Of a stretch of 64,000 bases of DNA, positions 49,506-58,502 are shown piece by piece. The notes beneath the pieces are model-generated. The model saw nothing but the letters and a program-made list of their open reading frames with translations, did not search any database and was not told the DNA's origin. The position numbers were made by a program, and so were the translations under genes. Each line of letters opens with the position of its first letter. Position 1 is the first letter of the stretch. This DNA comes from an uncultured SAR86 cluster bacterium (GTDB taxonomy: Bacteria; Pseudomonadota; Gammaproteobacteria; Magnimaribacterales; D2472), in assembly GCA_902596165.1 (NCBI GenBank), contig CACJSU010000002.1, positions 1 through 64,000 on the forward strand, written 5' to 3'.

Positions 49506-50266
49506 CTAAATAAATCCTCGTCTTCACTACGAATTAATGATTGAGAATCACTGAGGTTATTTTGATTAAATTTATAGTCCTTTATTAACACAACAGGTTT
49601 TTTCTGTGCAGCTTGACCCATTAATAATGATGCGGCAGCTGCTAACTCATCTGCAATACCAATTTGAGTTACTTTAAGTTCATTACCAAATAGATCATTT
49701 TTTCCTCGCTCGTCTAAAAGGCATTCAATATTATGACTGCCAATAGTAAAACCCACTATCCCATTCCTAAAAGGCCTTCCCATGGTATCTGTAATAATTA
49801 CAGATATATTTTTTTGAAAATGCTCAGATAAAGAATGTGAAATCTTTTTTGCAGAATCATCAGGATTTTCTGGTAACAACAACACGATGTCTGGTTTTTG
49901 ATCAATATTGGATCTATCAATACCAGCATTCGCATGAATAAACCCTAGCTTATGCTCAACTATCAATACTCCCATTCTATATCGCACTACTTTCTTGGAC
50001 TCATTCAAGATGGCTTGAATAAATCTTGGATCTTTATCAATTTTAGTTGCTAAAGTTTTTGCTTCATCTGATGGACTAAGCCCTGAAATATCTAGATATC
50101 TATTTTCTGACTTAGAAACAATCTTTTGGGCAACTGCTATCACATCTCCATCATCAATATGGAGCGCTTCTGATTCTATGGCTTTGATAATTTCTGCAGA
50201 CAAATCTTGTCCGGGCTGGATCAGAGGTAATGTCTCTAATGCTATGAGGTTTATAGAACTAATAAT
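49502..50266 (-). CDS. cofE: Coenzyme F420-0:L-glutamate ligase CofE (probable ATT start at 50266 or 50263)
   Basis: In-frame ISSINLIALETLPLIQPGQDLSAEII upstream of the TTG ORF start; IITDTMGRPFRNGIVGFTIG, LFGNELKVTQIGIADELAAAASLLMGQ. Confidence 0.9.
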   Translation of the reverse strand: MISSINLIALETLPLIQPGQDLSAEIIKAIESEALHIDDGDVIAVAQKIVSKSENRYLDISGLSPSDEAKTLATKIDKDPRFIQAILNESKKVVRYRMGVLIVEHKLGFIHANAGIDRSNIDQKPDIVLLLPENPDDSAKKISHSLSEHFQKNISVIITDTMGRPFRNGIVGFTIGSHNIECLLDERGKNDLFGNELKVTQIGIADELAAAASLLMGQAAQKKPVVLIKDYKFNQNNLSDSQSLIRSEDEDLFR

Positions 50267-50278
50267 ATTTCTCTTTTT

Positions 50279-50911
50279 TTAATGGCCTGTAATCTTGATG
50301 CCTGAATGTGCAAGTGAGTGTTTTTTGTTAATTGCAATAAGTATTGAGGTCAAGGCTTCTGCTGCAACTGAATTGCATAATGGTCCTGCATGCCATCCAG
50401 TAAGACCAGCATCTGATGCCAGATCAATAACTATATTTCTTGCCTCTATCAAGTCTCCAGCAACCAATACATCACAATCTATTTTTGCATCAGTTTGAAG
50501 TAATTCAGCTGAGATATTTTGAAAAGCTGATACTACGGTTGTATGTTCACCTAATATTGATTGTGCATTTAAAGCTGCCGAGCCACCTTCTGGCAATTGA
50601 ACTCTCATTACTTTAGGTGGCATAAGGGGAACAGTTGCATCGATCATAATTTTATTATGCAAAGTATTTTCTATACTCAAGAGCGTTGATTCTTGATGGG
50701 CAAATGGAACTGTTAAACAAGCAATTTCACAAGATTTAGCAGCATCAATATTGAGCATCCCAGAAGAATGATCAAGGCCTAGTTGATCAGCTATTTCTTG
50801 AGCTTTTAATAAATCACGACTTCCGATAATGATCTCATGACCTGCTTTAATCCACCTTGAGCCCAATCCTTTGCCCAAAGAGCCTGTACCACCGAGAATA
50901 GCTATTTTCAT
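50279..50911 (-). CDS. npdG: F420-dependent NADP+ reductase (Fno/NpdG)
   Basis: MKIAILGGTGSLGKGLGSRWIKAGHEIIIGSRD, MIDATVPLMPPKVMRVQLPEGGSAALNAQ, STILIAIN-like TSILIAINKKHSLAHSGIKITG. Confidence 0.92.
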   Translation of the reverse strand: MKIAILGGTGSLGKGLGSRWIKAGHEIIIGSRDLLKAQEIADQLGLDHSSGMLNIDAAKSCEIACLTVPFAHQESTLLSIENTLHNKIMIDATVPLMPPKVMRVQLPEGGSAALNAQSILGEHTTVVSAFQNISAELLQTDAKIDCDVLVAGDLIEARNIVIDLASDAGLTGWHAGPLCNSVAAEALTSILIAINKKHSLAHSGIKITGH

Positions 50912-50941
50912 TCAATATCTCCTGATTGATATGTAATAAAT

Positions 50942-50974
50942 ATTATACAAATTCATCAACCAATCAATGGGTAT
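50942..50974 (-). promoter_or_regulatory. Candidate promoter of F420 operon with shared element ATACCCATTGA-N16-TATAAT
   Basis: Reverse strand ATACCCATTGA (50964-50974), 16-nt spacer, TATAAT (50942-50947); strong Shine-Dalgarno CAGGAG before npdG. Confidence 0.55.
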
Positions 50975-51053
50975 CTTTAAGAATAAATTTGTCAACATAA
51001 ATCAAGCATACATACTCTATAATAAAAATGATTGAATCTAAAAAATACTAAAA

Positions 51054-51821
51054 ATGATAAATTTAAAAAACAAATCAATAGTGGTAACCGGAGGTACAAA
51101 AGGTATTGGCGTTGAAATCACTAAATCCTTTTTAAAGCAAAATTCCCGAGTCTTCGTTCTTGCAAGACAAAAACCTAAAAGAATTATCCAAGCAAAAGGG
51201 AATAAAGCTATATTTATTGAATGTGACATAAGAAAAATTGAGTCCTTAGATAATGCGGTAAAAGAGATTAAAACGTCATCAAAATCGATTGATGTTTTGA
51301 TCAATAATGTTGGTGGTGCTCCAATGGCTGATGCCTTGAATGTATCCAATAAATTTCATGAAGCAGTTATTGATTTGAATTTAATTGCACCACTGAACGT
51401 AAGCCAAAGATTTGCAAAAATTATGATGAAACAAAAGACGGTTTCAAATATCATAAATATATCTAGCGTTACAGCAACTAGACCTACACCTGGAAGTGCT
51501 GCTTATGGAGCTGCCAAGGGCGCCCTCGTAAATCTTACTAAAACTCTAGCTGTCGAATGGGCTCCAAAAATTAAAGTTAACTCTATTGTTGTTGGCTACA
51601 TAGAAACTGAAAATTCAATAGTGCATTACGGAAGCAAAAAAGAGATAAATAAAGTTGCAAAGCGAATCCCAATGAAAAGGATGGGGAAACCAGAAGATGT
51701 TGCAAATGCCTGCATATTCTTTGCCTCTACCTTAGCAGATTGGATTACAGGTGCTGCTTTAGAGGTTCATGGTGGGGGTGAAAAACCTACTTATCTAGAA
51801 GTAGCTAAACCTAAAAAATAA
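51054..51821 (+). CDS. SDR family oxidoreductase
   Basis: NKSIVVTGGTKGIGVEITKSFL, AAYGAAKGALVNLTKTLAVEWAP. Confidence 0.9.
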   Translation: MINLKNKSIVVTGGTKGIGVEITKSFLKQNSRVFVLARQKPKRIIQAKGNKAIFIECDIRKIESLDNAVKEIKTSSKSIDVLINNVGGAPMADALNVSNKFHEAVIDLNLIAPLNVSQRFAKIMMKQKTVSNIINISSVTATRPTPGSAAYGAAKGALVNLTKTLAVEWAPKIKVNSIVVGYIETENSIVHYGSKKEINKVAKRIPMKRMGKPEDVANACIFFASTLADWITGAALEVHGGGEKPTYLEVAKPKK

Positions 51822-51828
51822 GAAGAAC

Positions 51829-53355
51829 TTAACCAAATAGTTTTCTAACTAATCGATTTCCCCAAAATATTTTCAAAGCGCCCTTAAGTTGCTCAAATGA
51901 TTTATCAGTGTAGGGATATGCAGATGCTGATTTTTTGCCAATAATTATAGGCATAGGGTGGGCGTACGCCAGCAAGCCCTCTTTGCCATTAACCACACCC
52001 AATCCGCTTTCTTTTACACCACCAAATGGAACTTCATTGACGCCATAGCTCATTGCCATGTCATTTACAGAACAGGCACCTGTTTCAATTGATTTTGCTA
52101 ACCTTTGGCCTTTTTTTAGATCTTTAGTCCAAACATTTCCATTTAATCCATAGTGAGATTGATTTGCCAACATTAATGCTTCATCTTCTGATTGAACTTT
52201 CATGATAGAAATAATTGGTCCAAAAGTTTCATCCTTCATGATCTTCATCTCATGGGTCACTTCGACAAGAACAGTTGGTTCAAAATATAAACCTTCAAAC
52301 ATAGGATTTCTTTTGCCACCAACCAATATTTTTGCACCTTTGTCTACAGCATCCTTGACATGATCTTCGATAATATCTATTTGTTTGTCCCAAAAAGTTG
52401 GACCCACATCACCTTTACAATCATTTGATTGGATTAGTTTTTTGGTAATATTCACGACTTCATCAACGAACTCATCATAAACATCATCCATAACGTAAAT
52501 TCTTTCAGTGCCACAACAATATTGACCAGCATTCATGCAGGAACCCACAACTGCACCACTGGCTGCATCTTTTATATCAGCATCCGAACAAACAATCATG
52601 GCGTCTTTACCACCTAATTCAAGACTATAAGGAATAAGCATTTGGCCACATTTTGCAGCAATCTTCTTTCCAGTAACAACACTGCCTGTGAAGGAAACTT
52701 TATCTGGGCCTTGATCAATTAATTCAGCACCAGTTTCTCCATCTCCAATTACAGTTTGAACTAGATGTTGAGGTGCTTCTGCTAATGCAAAGATCTCTTG
52801 AACTAGTGCCCCTGACATTGGTGTTACCTCAGATGGTTTTACTACAACGCTGTTTCCACAAAGAACGGCTTGAATTACTGGATTAATGGAAAGTATAAAT
52901 GGACCATTCCATGGGGTGATTACAGCCACAACTCCTCTTGGCTTGAAAGTGATAATAGTCTTTTTTAGGAACTGCATAGGACCATGCATTTTAATTTTTT
53001 TATCTGAAAGCCATTTTTGTGCTCTCTTAGCGTAAAAAACCAAAGAATCTACAGCTGAGAAAACCTCCATAGACATTGCCTCTTGCTCAGGTTTACCAGT
53101 TTCCCTCATTACAACATCCATGATTCTATCTTGTTGCTGTATGACAACATCAGCAACTTTGTGCATTAATTCAACTCTCTCTTTTAGGGTTGTTTTTTTC
53201 CATTCACTTTGAGCAACTTTAGCTTGAGTCATTATGGTTGATATTTCTTCAACAGATGTACATTCATAAGTATCAATAGGCGAAAGATCAACAGGACTTT
53301 TTAAATTTAAAAGTTTTTTGCCGGTTTCGGAATGTGAGATAGAAAAAATAGCCAT
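51829..53355 (-). CDS. Aldehyde dehydrogenase family protein
   Basis: VITPWNGPFILSINPVIQAVLCGNSVVVKPSEVTP, SLELGGKDAMIVCSDAD, GSCMNAGQYCCGTERIYV. Confidence 0.94.
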   Translation of the reverse strand: MAIFSISHSETGKKLLNLKSPVDLSPIDTYECTSVEEISTIMTQAKVAQSEWKKTTLKERVELMHKVADVVIQQQDRIMDVVMRETGKPEQEAMSMEVFSAVDSLVFYAKRAQKWLSDKKIKMHGPMQFLKKTIITFKPRGVVAVITPWNGPFILSINPVIQAVLCGNSVVVKPSEVTPMSGALVQEIFALAEAPQHLVQTVIGDGETGAELIDQGPDKVSFTGSVVTGKKIAAKCGQMLIPYSLELGGKDAMIVCSDADIKDAASGAVVGSCMNAGQYCCGTERIYVMDDVYDEFVDEVVNITKKLIQSNDCKGDVGPTFWDKQIDIIEDHVKDAVDKGAKILVGGKRNPMFEGLYFEPTVLVEVTHEMKIMKDETFGPIISIMKVQSEDEALMLANQSHYGLNGNVWTKDLKKGQRLAKSIETGACSVNDMAMSYGVNEVPFGGVKESGLGVVNGKEGLLAYAHPMPIIIGKKSASAYPYTDKSFEQLKGALKIFWGNRLVRKLFG

Positions 53356-53357
53356 TG

Positions 53358-54428
53358 TTATAATTCCTTAAGTTTTGCTTCAAGCATTGGTGTTACATGA
53401 TTATTAATGTGTGCATTTAAACCAAGTGGCATCATTTCATAATGCTCAAGCTTCCTGACGACCTTAACCATGATTACAGTAAATTTATACAATGCTAAAA
53501 GATAATAGTAGTCATAATCATCTGCACTAAATCCGGTTAAAGCTTCCCATTTTGCTATGGTGGCTACTGGTCCTGGAAAGCCGCTTAATCTGTCTACATG
53601 TACACCTTTGGAATTACAATCATCAATAGCTATTCCCCAAGCAAGGTCCATGCAAGGATCTCCTAGGGCAGCCATTTCCCAATCTAAAACAGCTGAAACT
53701 TGTCCATCAAGGTTATACATAATATTTGCACATCTGCAATCTCCCCAAAGGATAGAAGCTTGAGTTGGTTTTGGTTTATTTTTCTTCAACCATTCTCTTG
53801 CCTGATCTGCTGCTGGATGGGCTTCACCTTCCATAGCCCAATCATGAAAATCAAAGTAATAATTTAATTCTTGATCAAGGTAATCTTCAGCAATTTTTGG
53901 CCGGTTAAGAAACTCAAAGTCTCCATTAGATATGTCTACCTTATGAATTTTAGCCATCTGCTCAACCCACCCCCACCAGATTCTCTCTCTTACTTCTTCA
54001 GATGAATCAGCAACCCAACCTTCTTGATGAAACGGGGGGTTATCAGATGGAGCATCGCCGCTTGCCATTTCCATAACATAAAAAGATGTTCCAAAAACCG
54101 CGTCACTGGGCTCATACCAAAGAACTTTTGGAACTTTGATATCGTGATCAGCTAGTTTTTGCATAATTAAAAACTGTTTGTGAATATCATAATCAGGAAA
54201 TACAAAGAAACCTTCTGGATGGAATCTAAGCACCATGCCAGTTTCTATACTTGTTCCGTTTAATTTATAAGAAACATTAAAACTTAATGTTTCGTTAGAA
54301 AAACCTGTATTTTCAGGTCCCCCTAATAACTCCACATTCAGATCACTAACTCCATCTAGTTTTCTCTCAATCCAGTTACTAAAAATTACTCTAGTCGCAT
54401 CTAAATCTCTTTCTTGTGGCTTCGGCAT
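53358..54428 (-). CDS. Aminoglycoside phosphotransferase-like kinase (ACAD10-type phosphotransferase family)
   Basis: ASILWGDCRCANIMYNLDGQVSAVLDWEMAALGDPCMDLAWGI. Confidence 0.9.
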   Translation of the reverse strand: MPKPQERDLDATRVIFSNWIERKLDGVSDLNVELLGGPENTGFSNETLSFNVSYKLNGTSIETGMVLRFHPEGFFVFPDYDIHKQFLIMQKLADHDIKVPKVLWYEPSDAVFGTSFYVMEMASGDAPSDNPPFHQEGWVADSSEEVRERIWWGWVEQMAKIHKVDISNGDFEFLNRPKIAEDYLDQELNYYFDFHDWAMEGEAHPAADQAREWLKKNKPKPTQASILWGDCRCANIMYNLDGQVSAVLDWEMAALGDPCMDLAWGIAIDDCNSKGVHVDRLSGFPGPVATIAKWEALTGFSADDYDYYYLLALYKFTVIMVKVVRKLEHYEMMPLGLNAHINNHVTPMLEAKLKEL

Positions 54429-54495
54429 TGTGTTGTTCTATTCATTGATTAAACATCAACCTTAATATAAATTTAATTAATTAAAAAGAAAAAAA

Positions 54496-55578
54496 ATGGC
54501 TGATTTATTTAAAGAAAAATGGGATGCATTTTGTGAAAACCTTAAAGAAGTTGGATCAATTATTGAATCAGAATCCTCACTTAGTGAAACAGATCAAGCA
54601 GAGGGATACAGATACTTACTAAGACTGATGCGTTTGTCATTAGAAATGAATATGGAGCATTCAAACCTATCAACACCCTCTTTTTATAATCTTTCTCATG
54701 AAACTGCAAAGATAGGTGCAGATAATCCGGATAACATCTATCTAAATGCAAACATAGATGGAAAACAATCATACGAGGTGTATGGCAATATTGGTGAGTC
54801 AGACTATTTAAGTTTTGGATTAAAGGAAAACAGATATAGCAAAGATGGGACGATGGTTTCTCTTGGAGAGATAGACTTGAGAGATATGACGGTAGATGAG
54901 TCAGGTAATTTTATTTTGTATATTGGTGGAAAGACTAATTCTAAAAATTTTTTACCGCTACCTAAAAATGCAAACATGTTAATTGTTCGTCAAACCTATA
55001 AAAATAGAATCCTTCAAACGCATGCAAAAATTAATATAAAAACTTCAAACACATCTCCAATTCCAGAACCTTTAACAGCTGTAAAACTTGAAAATCAGTT
55101 AAATCAATCCCTTGCATTTGTTAGTGGAACTGCGTCGACCTTTCTAAAGTGGGTTCATGAATTTAAGAAAAATCATTTGAATCAATTACCTTTAGGTGAC
55201 CAAGATTTTTTTCAAGCGGCTGGAGGCGATCCTAAAATATGTTACCTTCATGGTTACTTTGACTTTGATGATGATGAGTACATGGAAATAACAACTGAAA
55301 TTCCTGACTGTGAATATTGGAATTTCCAATTAGAGAATCATTGGATGGAGTCATTGGATTATAGACATTACCCTATTCACATAAATGAATCGTCAGCTGA
55401 TCTTAATAAAGATAAAAGCATAACTATTAATGTTAGTCACTCGCCTGAGAAATTAAAAAATAACCTAATTACTGAGGGTCGTAAAAATGGAGCTATGCTC
55501 CTTAGATGGATTGGAGCAACCTCATTTCCAATTCCAACGGTCGAAATTAAAAAACTCAACTCTTTGCAGGATAGATAA
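54496..55578 (+). CDS. Conserved hypothetical protein (possibly DUF1214-like)
   Basis: 360 aa; YLNANIDGKQSYEVYGNIGESDYLSFGL, CEYWNFQLENHWMESLDYRHYPIHIN. Confidence 0.6.
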   Translation: MADLFKEKWDAFCENLKEVGSIIESESSLSETDQAEGYRYLLRLMRLSLEMNMEHSNLSTPSFYNLSHETAKIGADNPDNIYLNANIDGKQSYEVYGNIGESDYLSFGLKENRYSKDGTMVSLGEIDLRDMTVDESGNFILYIGGKTNSKNFLPLPKNANMLIVRQTYKNRILQTHAKINIKTSNTSPIPEPLTAVKLENQLNQSLAFVSGTASTFLKWVHEFKKNHLNQLPLGDQDFFQAAGGDPKICYLHGYFDFDDDEYMEITTEIPDCEYWNFQLENHWMESLDYRHYPIHINESSADLNKDKSITINVSHSPEKLKNNLITEGRKNGAMLLRWIGATSFPIPTVEIKKLNSLQDR

Positions 55579-56717
55579 TGCTCAATTCCGCAAAAATAAT
55601 TGATGAAGCAAAAAAACAAACAAATTTAGATTACTTTGGTAATCCCTTGTTTATGGAAGGATTTGAGAGTCTTGTTCAATCAATAAATGAAGAAGCACAT
55701 TTAAATGATATTGGAATGGAGGCACAGGAACATAGATTAATAGGTGTTCTAAGCAATCTTCTCAGAATAGAAGATGCTTTTGTTCAAAATCCTGAAATAT
55801 TAAATGAAGAAATTCATTCTCCAATTGTGATTGTTGGACTTCCAAGAACAGGAAGCACAATGACCCATAGACTCCTTGCTTCCGATCCAAGGCATACAGC
55901 AATGCTATGGTGGGAAGGCAGACATCCAGCAATGCTCAAAGATGAAGTACGTGGCAAACCAGAAAAACGAATGGAAATGGGTAAAGCTGAAGTTGAAGCT
56001 GTTATGCAAGCATCGCCAGAAGCTCTCACCATTCATCCTTGGGACTATAAGGGGGCTGATGAAGAAATTTTGCTATTAGAGCATACATTTTTTAGTACAG
56101 TTCCAGAATCATTCATGCGTCTTCCCTCTTACTCTAAATGGGTTGAATCTCAGGATCATATTCATGCATATGCTCAACTCAAAAAAATGCTTCAATATCT
56201 TCAATGGCAAAATCCTGGACGAGAAAGAAAAAGATGGGTTTTAAAGTCACCTCATCATTTGGGGTTTATAGATAAGCTTCTAAAAATATTTCCAGATTCA
56301 AAAGTAATACAAACTCACAGAGATCCATTAAAAACAATTCCGTCATTTTGTTCGATGTGTGCAAACTTATTTGAACCTCTGACAAATTCATTTGATAAAA
56401 ACGAAATTGGCCATCATTGGGCTCATAAATTAGCTAAAGTCCTTAATCACTGCATGGAAGTAAGTAATGAAAATAATGACAATTTCCTTAATCTTGAATT
56501 TAGTAAAATGATAAAAGATCCTATCCTTGAAATGAATGAAGTTTATAACTTTATAGGAGAGGATTTTACCGATCAGGCTGAAAATGCAATGAAGGCATGG
56601 AAAGAGGAAAATCAACATGAAATGGGGGCTCATCAATATTCTCTCGAAGAGTTTGGTATAGAAAGTTCATTCATTGATGAGTATTTTAGTAAATACATAG
56701 ATCAATATATAAAGTAG
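55578..56717 (+). CDS. Sulfotransferase family protein
   Basis: PIVIVGLPRTGSTMTHRLLASDPRHTAMLWWEGRHP; KSPHHLGFIDKLLKIFPDSKVIQTHRDP. Confidence 0.9.
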   Translation: MLNSAKIIDEAKKQTNLDYFGNPLFMEGFESLVQSINEEAHLNDIGMEAQEHRLIGVLSNLLRIEDAFVQNPEILNEEIHSPIVIVGLPRTGSTMTHRLLASDPRHTAMLWWEGRHPAMLKDEVRGKPEKRMEMGKAEVEAVMQASPEALTIHPWDYKGADEEILLLEHTFFSTVPESFMRLPSYSKWVESQDHIHAYAQLKKMLQYLQWQNPGRERKRWVLKSPHHLGFIDKLLKIFPDSKVIQTHRDPLKTIPSFCSMCANLFEPLTNSFDKNEIGHHWAHKLAKVLNHCMEVSNENNDNFLNLEFSKMIKDPILEMNEVYNFIGEDFTDQAENAMKAWKEENQHEMGAHQYSLEEFGIESSFIDEYFSKYIDQYIK

Positions 56718-56725
56718 GAAAAAAG

Positions 56726-57502
56726 ATGTTATTAAAAGATAAAGTGGTAATAGTATCTGGTATAGGACCAGGATTGGGTCAAGAGCTTGCCTATGGAGCT
56801 GCAAGAGAAGGTGCAAAAATTACGATTGCAGCTAGATCTTCTGAGCTCTTAGATAAACTTCAAGATGAGATTGGGAAGAATTCAGAGGTTATAGCAATAC
56901 CTTGCGATATAACAAATCCATCTGACTGTGAAAACTTAGTCAATGAGACAGTCAAAAAATATGGAAGGCTTGATGGATTAATCAATAGCGCCTACCGTGC
57001 TGGTGAATTTAAAGAAATTACAGATTCTGATTTCTCTGATTGGCAAGAGACCATGAACACAAATTTTTTTGGAACTATGAATTTAACTATGGCTGCTGTT
57101 AAAGAGATGACACCAAATCAACAAGGCGCAATTGTTATGATTAATAGTCTAATAACTAAGAAACCTCTTCCAACTCAAGGTGGCTATGCCGCTTCCAAAG
57201 GAGCTCTAGCTACGGCTACCAAAATTCTTGCTAAGGAGCTTGGACCAAAAGGAATTAGAGTTAATTCAGTCTTCATGGGGTGGATGTGGGGCCCGCCGGT
57301 TGAGATGTATGTTAACTTCACTGCAGAATCTATGGGGGTTGAACCAAAAGAAATAATCGATGGAGTTACTAAAGACATTCCATTGGGCATTATTCCAGAT
57401 GATTCTGATTGCGCTAACGCTGCGTTATTTCTTATATCAGATCTAGCCAAAGTAATAACTGGAGCTAATTTAGATGTTAATGGTGGAGAATTTATGACAT
57501 AG
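56726..57502 (+). CDS. SDR family oxidoreductase
   Basis: VVIVSGIGPGLGQELAYGAAREGAKI, GGYAASKGALATATKILAKELGPKGIRVNSVFMG. Confidence 0.9.
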   Translation: MLLKDKVVIVSGIGPGLGQELAYGAAREGAKITIAARSSELLDKLQDEIGKNSEVIAIPCDITNPSDCENLVNETVKKYGRLDGLINSAYRAGEFKEITDSDFSDWQETMNTNFFGTMNLTMAAVKEMTPNQQGAIVMINSLITKKPLPTQGGYAASKGALATATKILAKELGPKGIRVNSVFMGWMWGPPVEMYVNFTAESMGVEPKEIIDGVTKDIPLGIIPDDSDCANAALFLISDLAKVITGANLDVNGGEFMT

Positions 57503-57602
57503 ATGAGTATCAAATGAAATTTATTCGTCAAGTTAAATAAAAGTATTCTCCGTTTTTTTAAAAAATACGATTTTCTTTAAAATAAGTGTTTAGAATTAAG
57601 TA

Positions 57603-58469
57603 ATGGCAATTAATAAGAATATCCATACTATTGACCTTATGCTGGGTATTCCTGAACAAGAAGATAGGTCCGATTGGTATAAATTCATGGAACCATTGCT
57701 TCGTGATGAGGAATCAAAGTCCATGTTCAAGATGCCTGCTCAATACATGTTTAAAGATATTCCTGAGACTGGATCACACGATGATTTTATTCAGTTCACA
57801 ATAGATCAAATGAATAAATTTCATATCAATCAAGCAATGATAGGGTTTCATGAACAATCTGAAGTGAAAATTGAAGCTGCAAAAAATCACTCAGATAGAT
57901 TCTTTTTTGACCTTCCAGTAAACCCAAATATTGATAATGAAGCTGAGAATATTAAGAGACATGTTGAAACCTATGGCATTAAAGCTGTTAGCGCTTTCCC
58001 CTCTGGAATGCATCCTCAAATTCCAATCAATGATGAAAAATGGTATCCAATATACGAAATGTGCGTTGAACTAGATATACCTTTTTTTTGCTGCGTCGGA
58101 GTTCCTGGGCCAAGAATACCAATGGCACCACAAAAAGTTGAACTGATCGATGAAGTTTGTTGGTACTTCCCTGAATTAAAATTCGTTATGCGCCATGGAG
58201 CTGAGCCCTGGACAGCCTTAGCATGCAAACTCATGCTAAAATATCCTAATTTATATTACTCAACCAGCGCCTTTTCACCTAAACATTACCCTAAAGATAT
58301 TATAAATTTTGCTAATACACGCGGTAAGAAGAAAATTATGTATGCGGGATATTTTCCAATGGGCTTATCTTTAGATAAAATCTTTAAAGAAATGAATGAT
58401 GTGCCCTTCAACGACGATGTGTGGCCATTATTTTTAGGAGAAAATGCTCAAAGAGTGCTTAAACTATAG
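57603..58469 (+). CDS. Amidohydrolase family 2 (ACMSD-like TIM barrel)
   Basis: SAFPSGMHPQIPINDEKWYPIYEMCVELDIPFFCCVG; ELKFVMRHGAEPW; LFLGENAQRVLKL. Confidence 0.8.
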   Translation: MAINKNIHTIDLMLGIPEQEDRSDWYKFMEPLLRDEESKSMFKMPAQYMFKDIPETGSHDDFIQFTIDQMNKFHINQAMIGFHEQSEVKIEAAKNHSDRFFFDLPVNPNIDNEAENIKRHVETYGIKAVSAFPSGMHPQIPINDEKWYPIYEMCVELDIPFFCCVGVPGPRIPMAPQKVELIDEVCWYFPELKFVMRHGAEPWTALACKLMLKYPNLYYSTSAFSPKHYPKDIINFANTRGKKKIMYAGYFPMGLSLDKIFKEMNDVPFNDDVWPLFLGENAQRVLKL

Positions 58470-58502
58470 AAATAACTAAAATATCTTCTAATACCAAAGA
58501 CT

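Noticed and set aside
57551-57569. CGTTTTTTTAAAAAATACG near-palindrome upstream of the amidohydrolase, partly resembling the A/T tract at 41964-41979
   Set aside because: Similarity is mainly A/T homopolymer in an AT-rich genome; the informative ATACCCATTGA core is absent.
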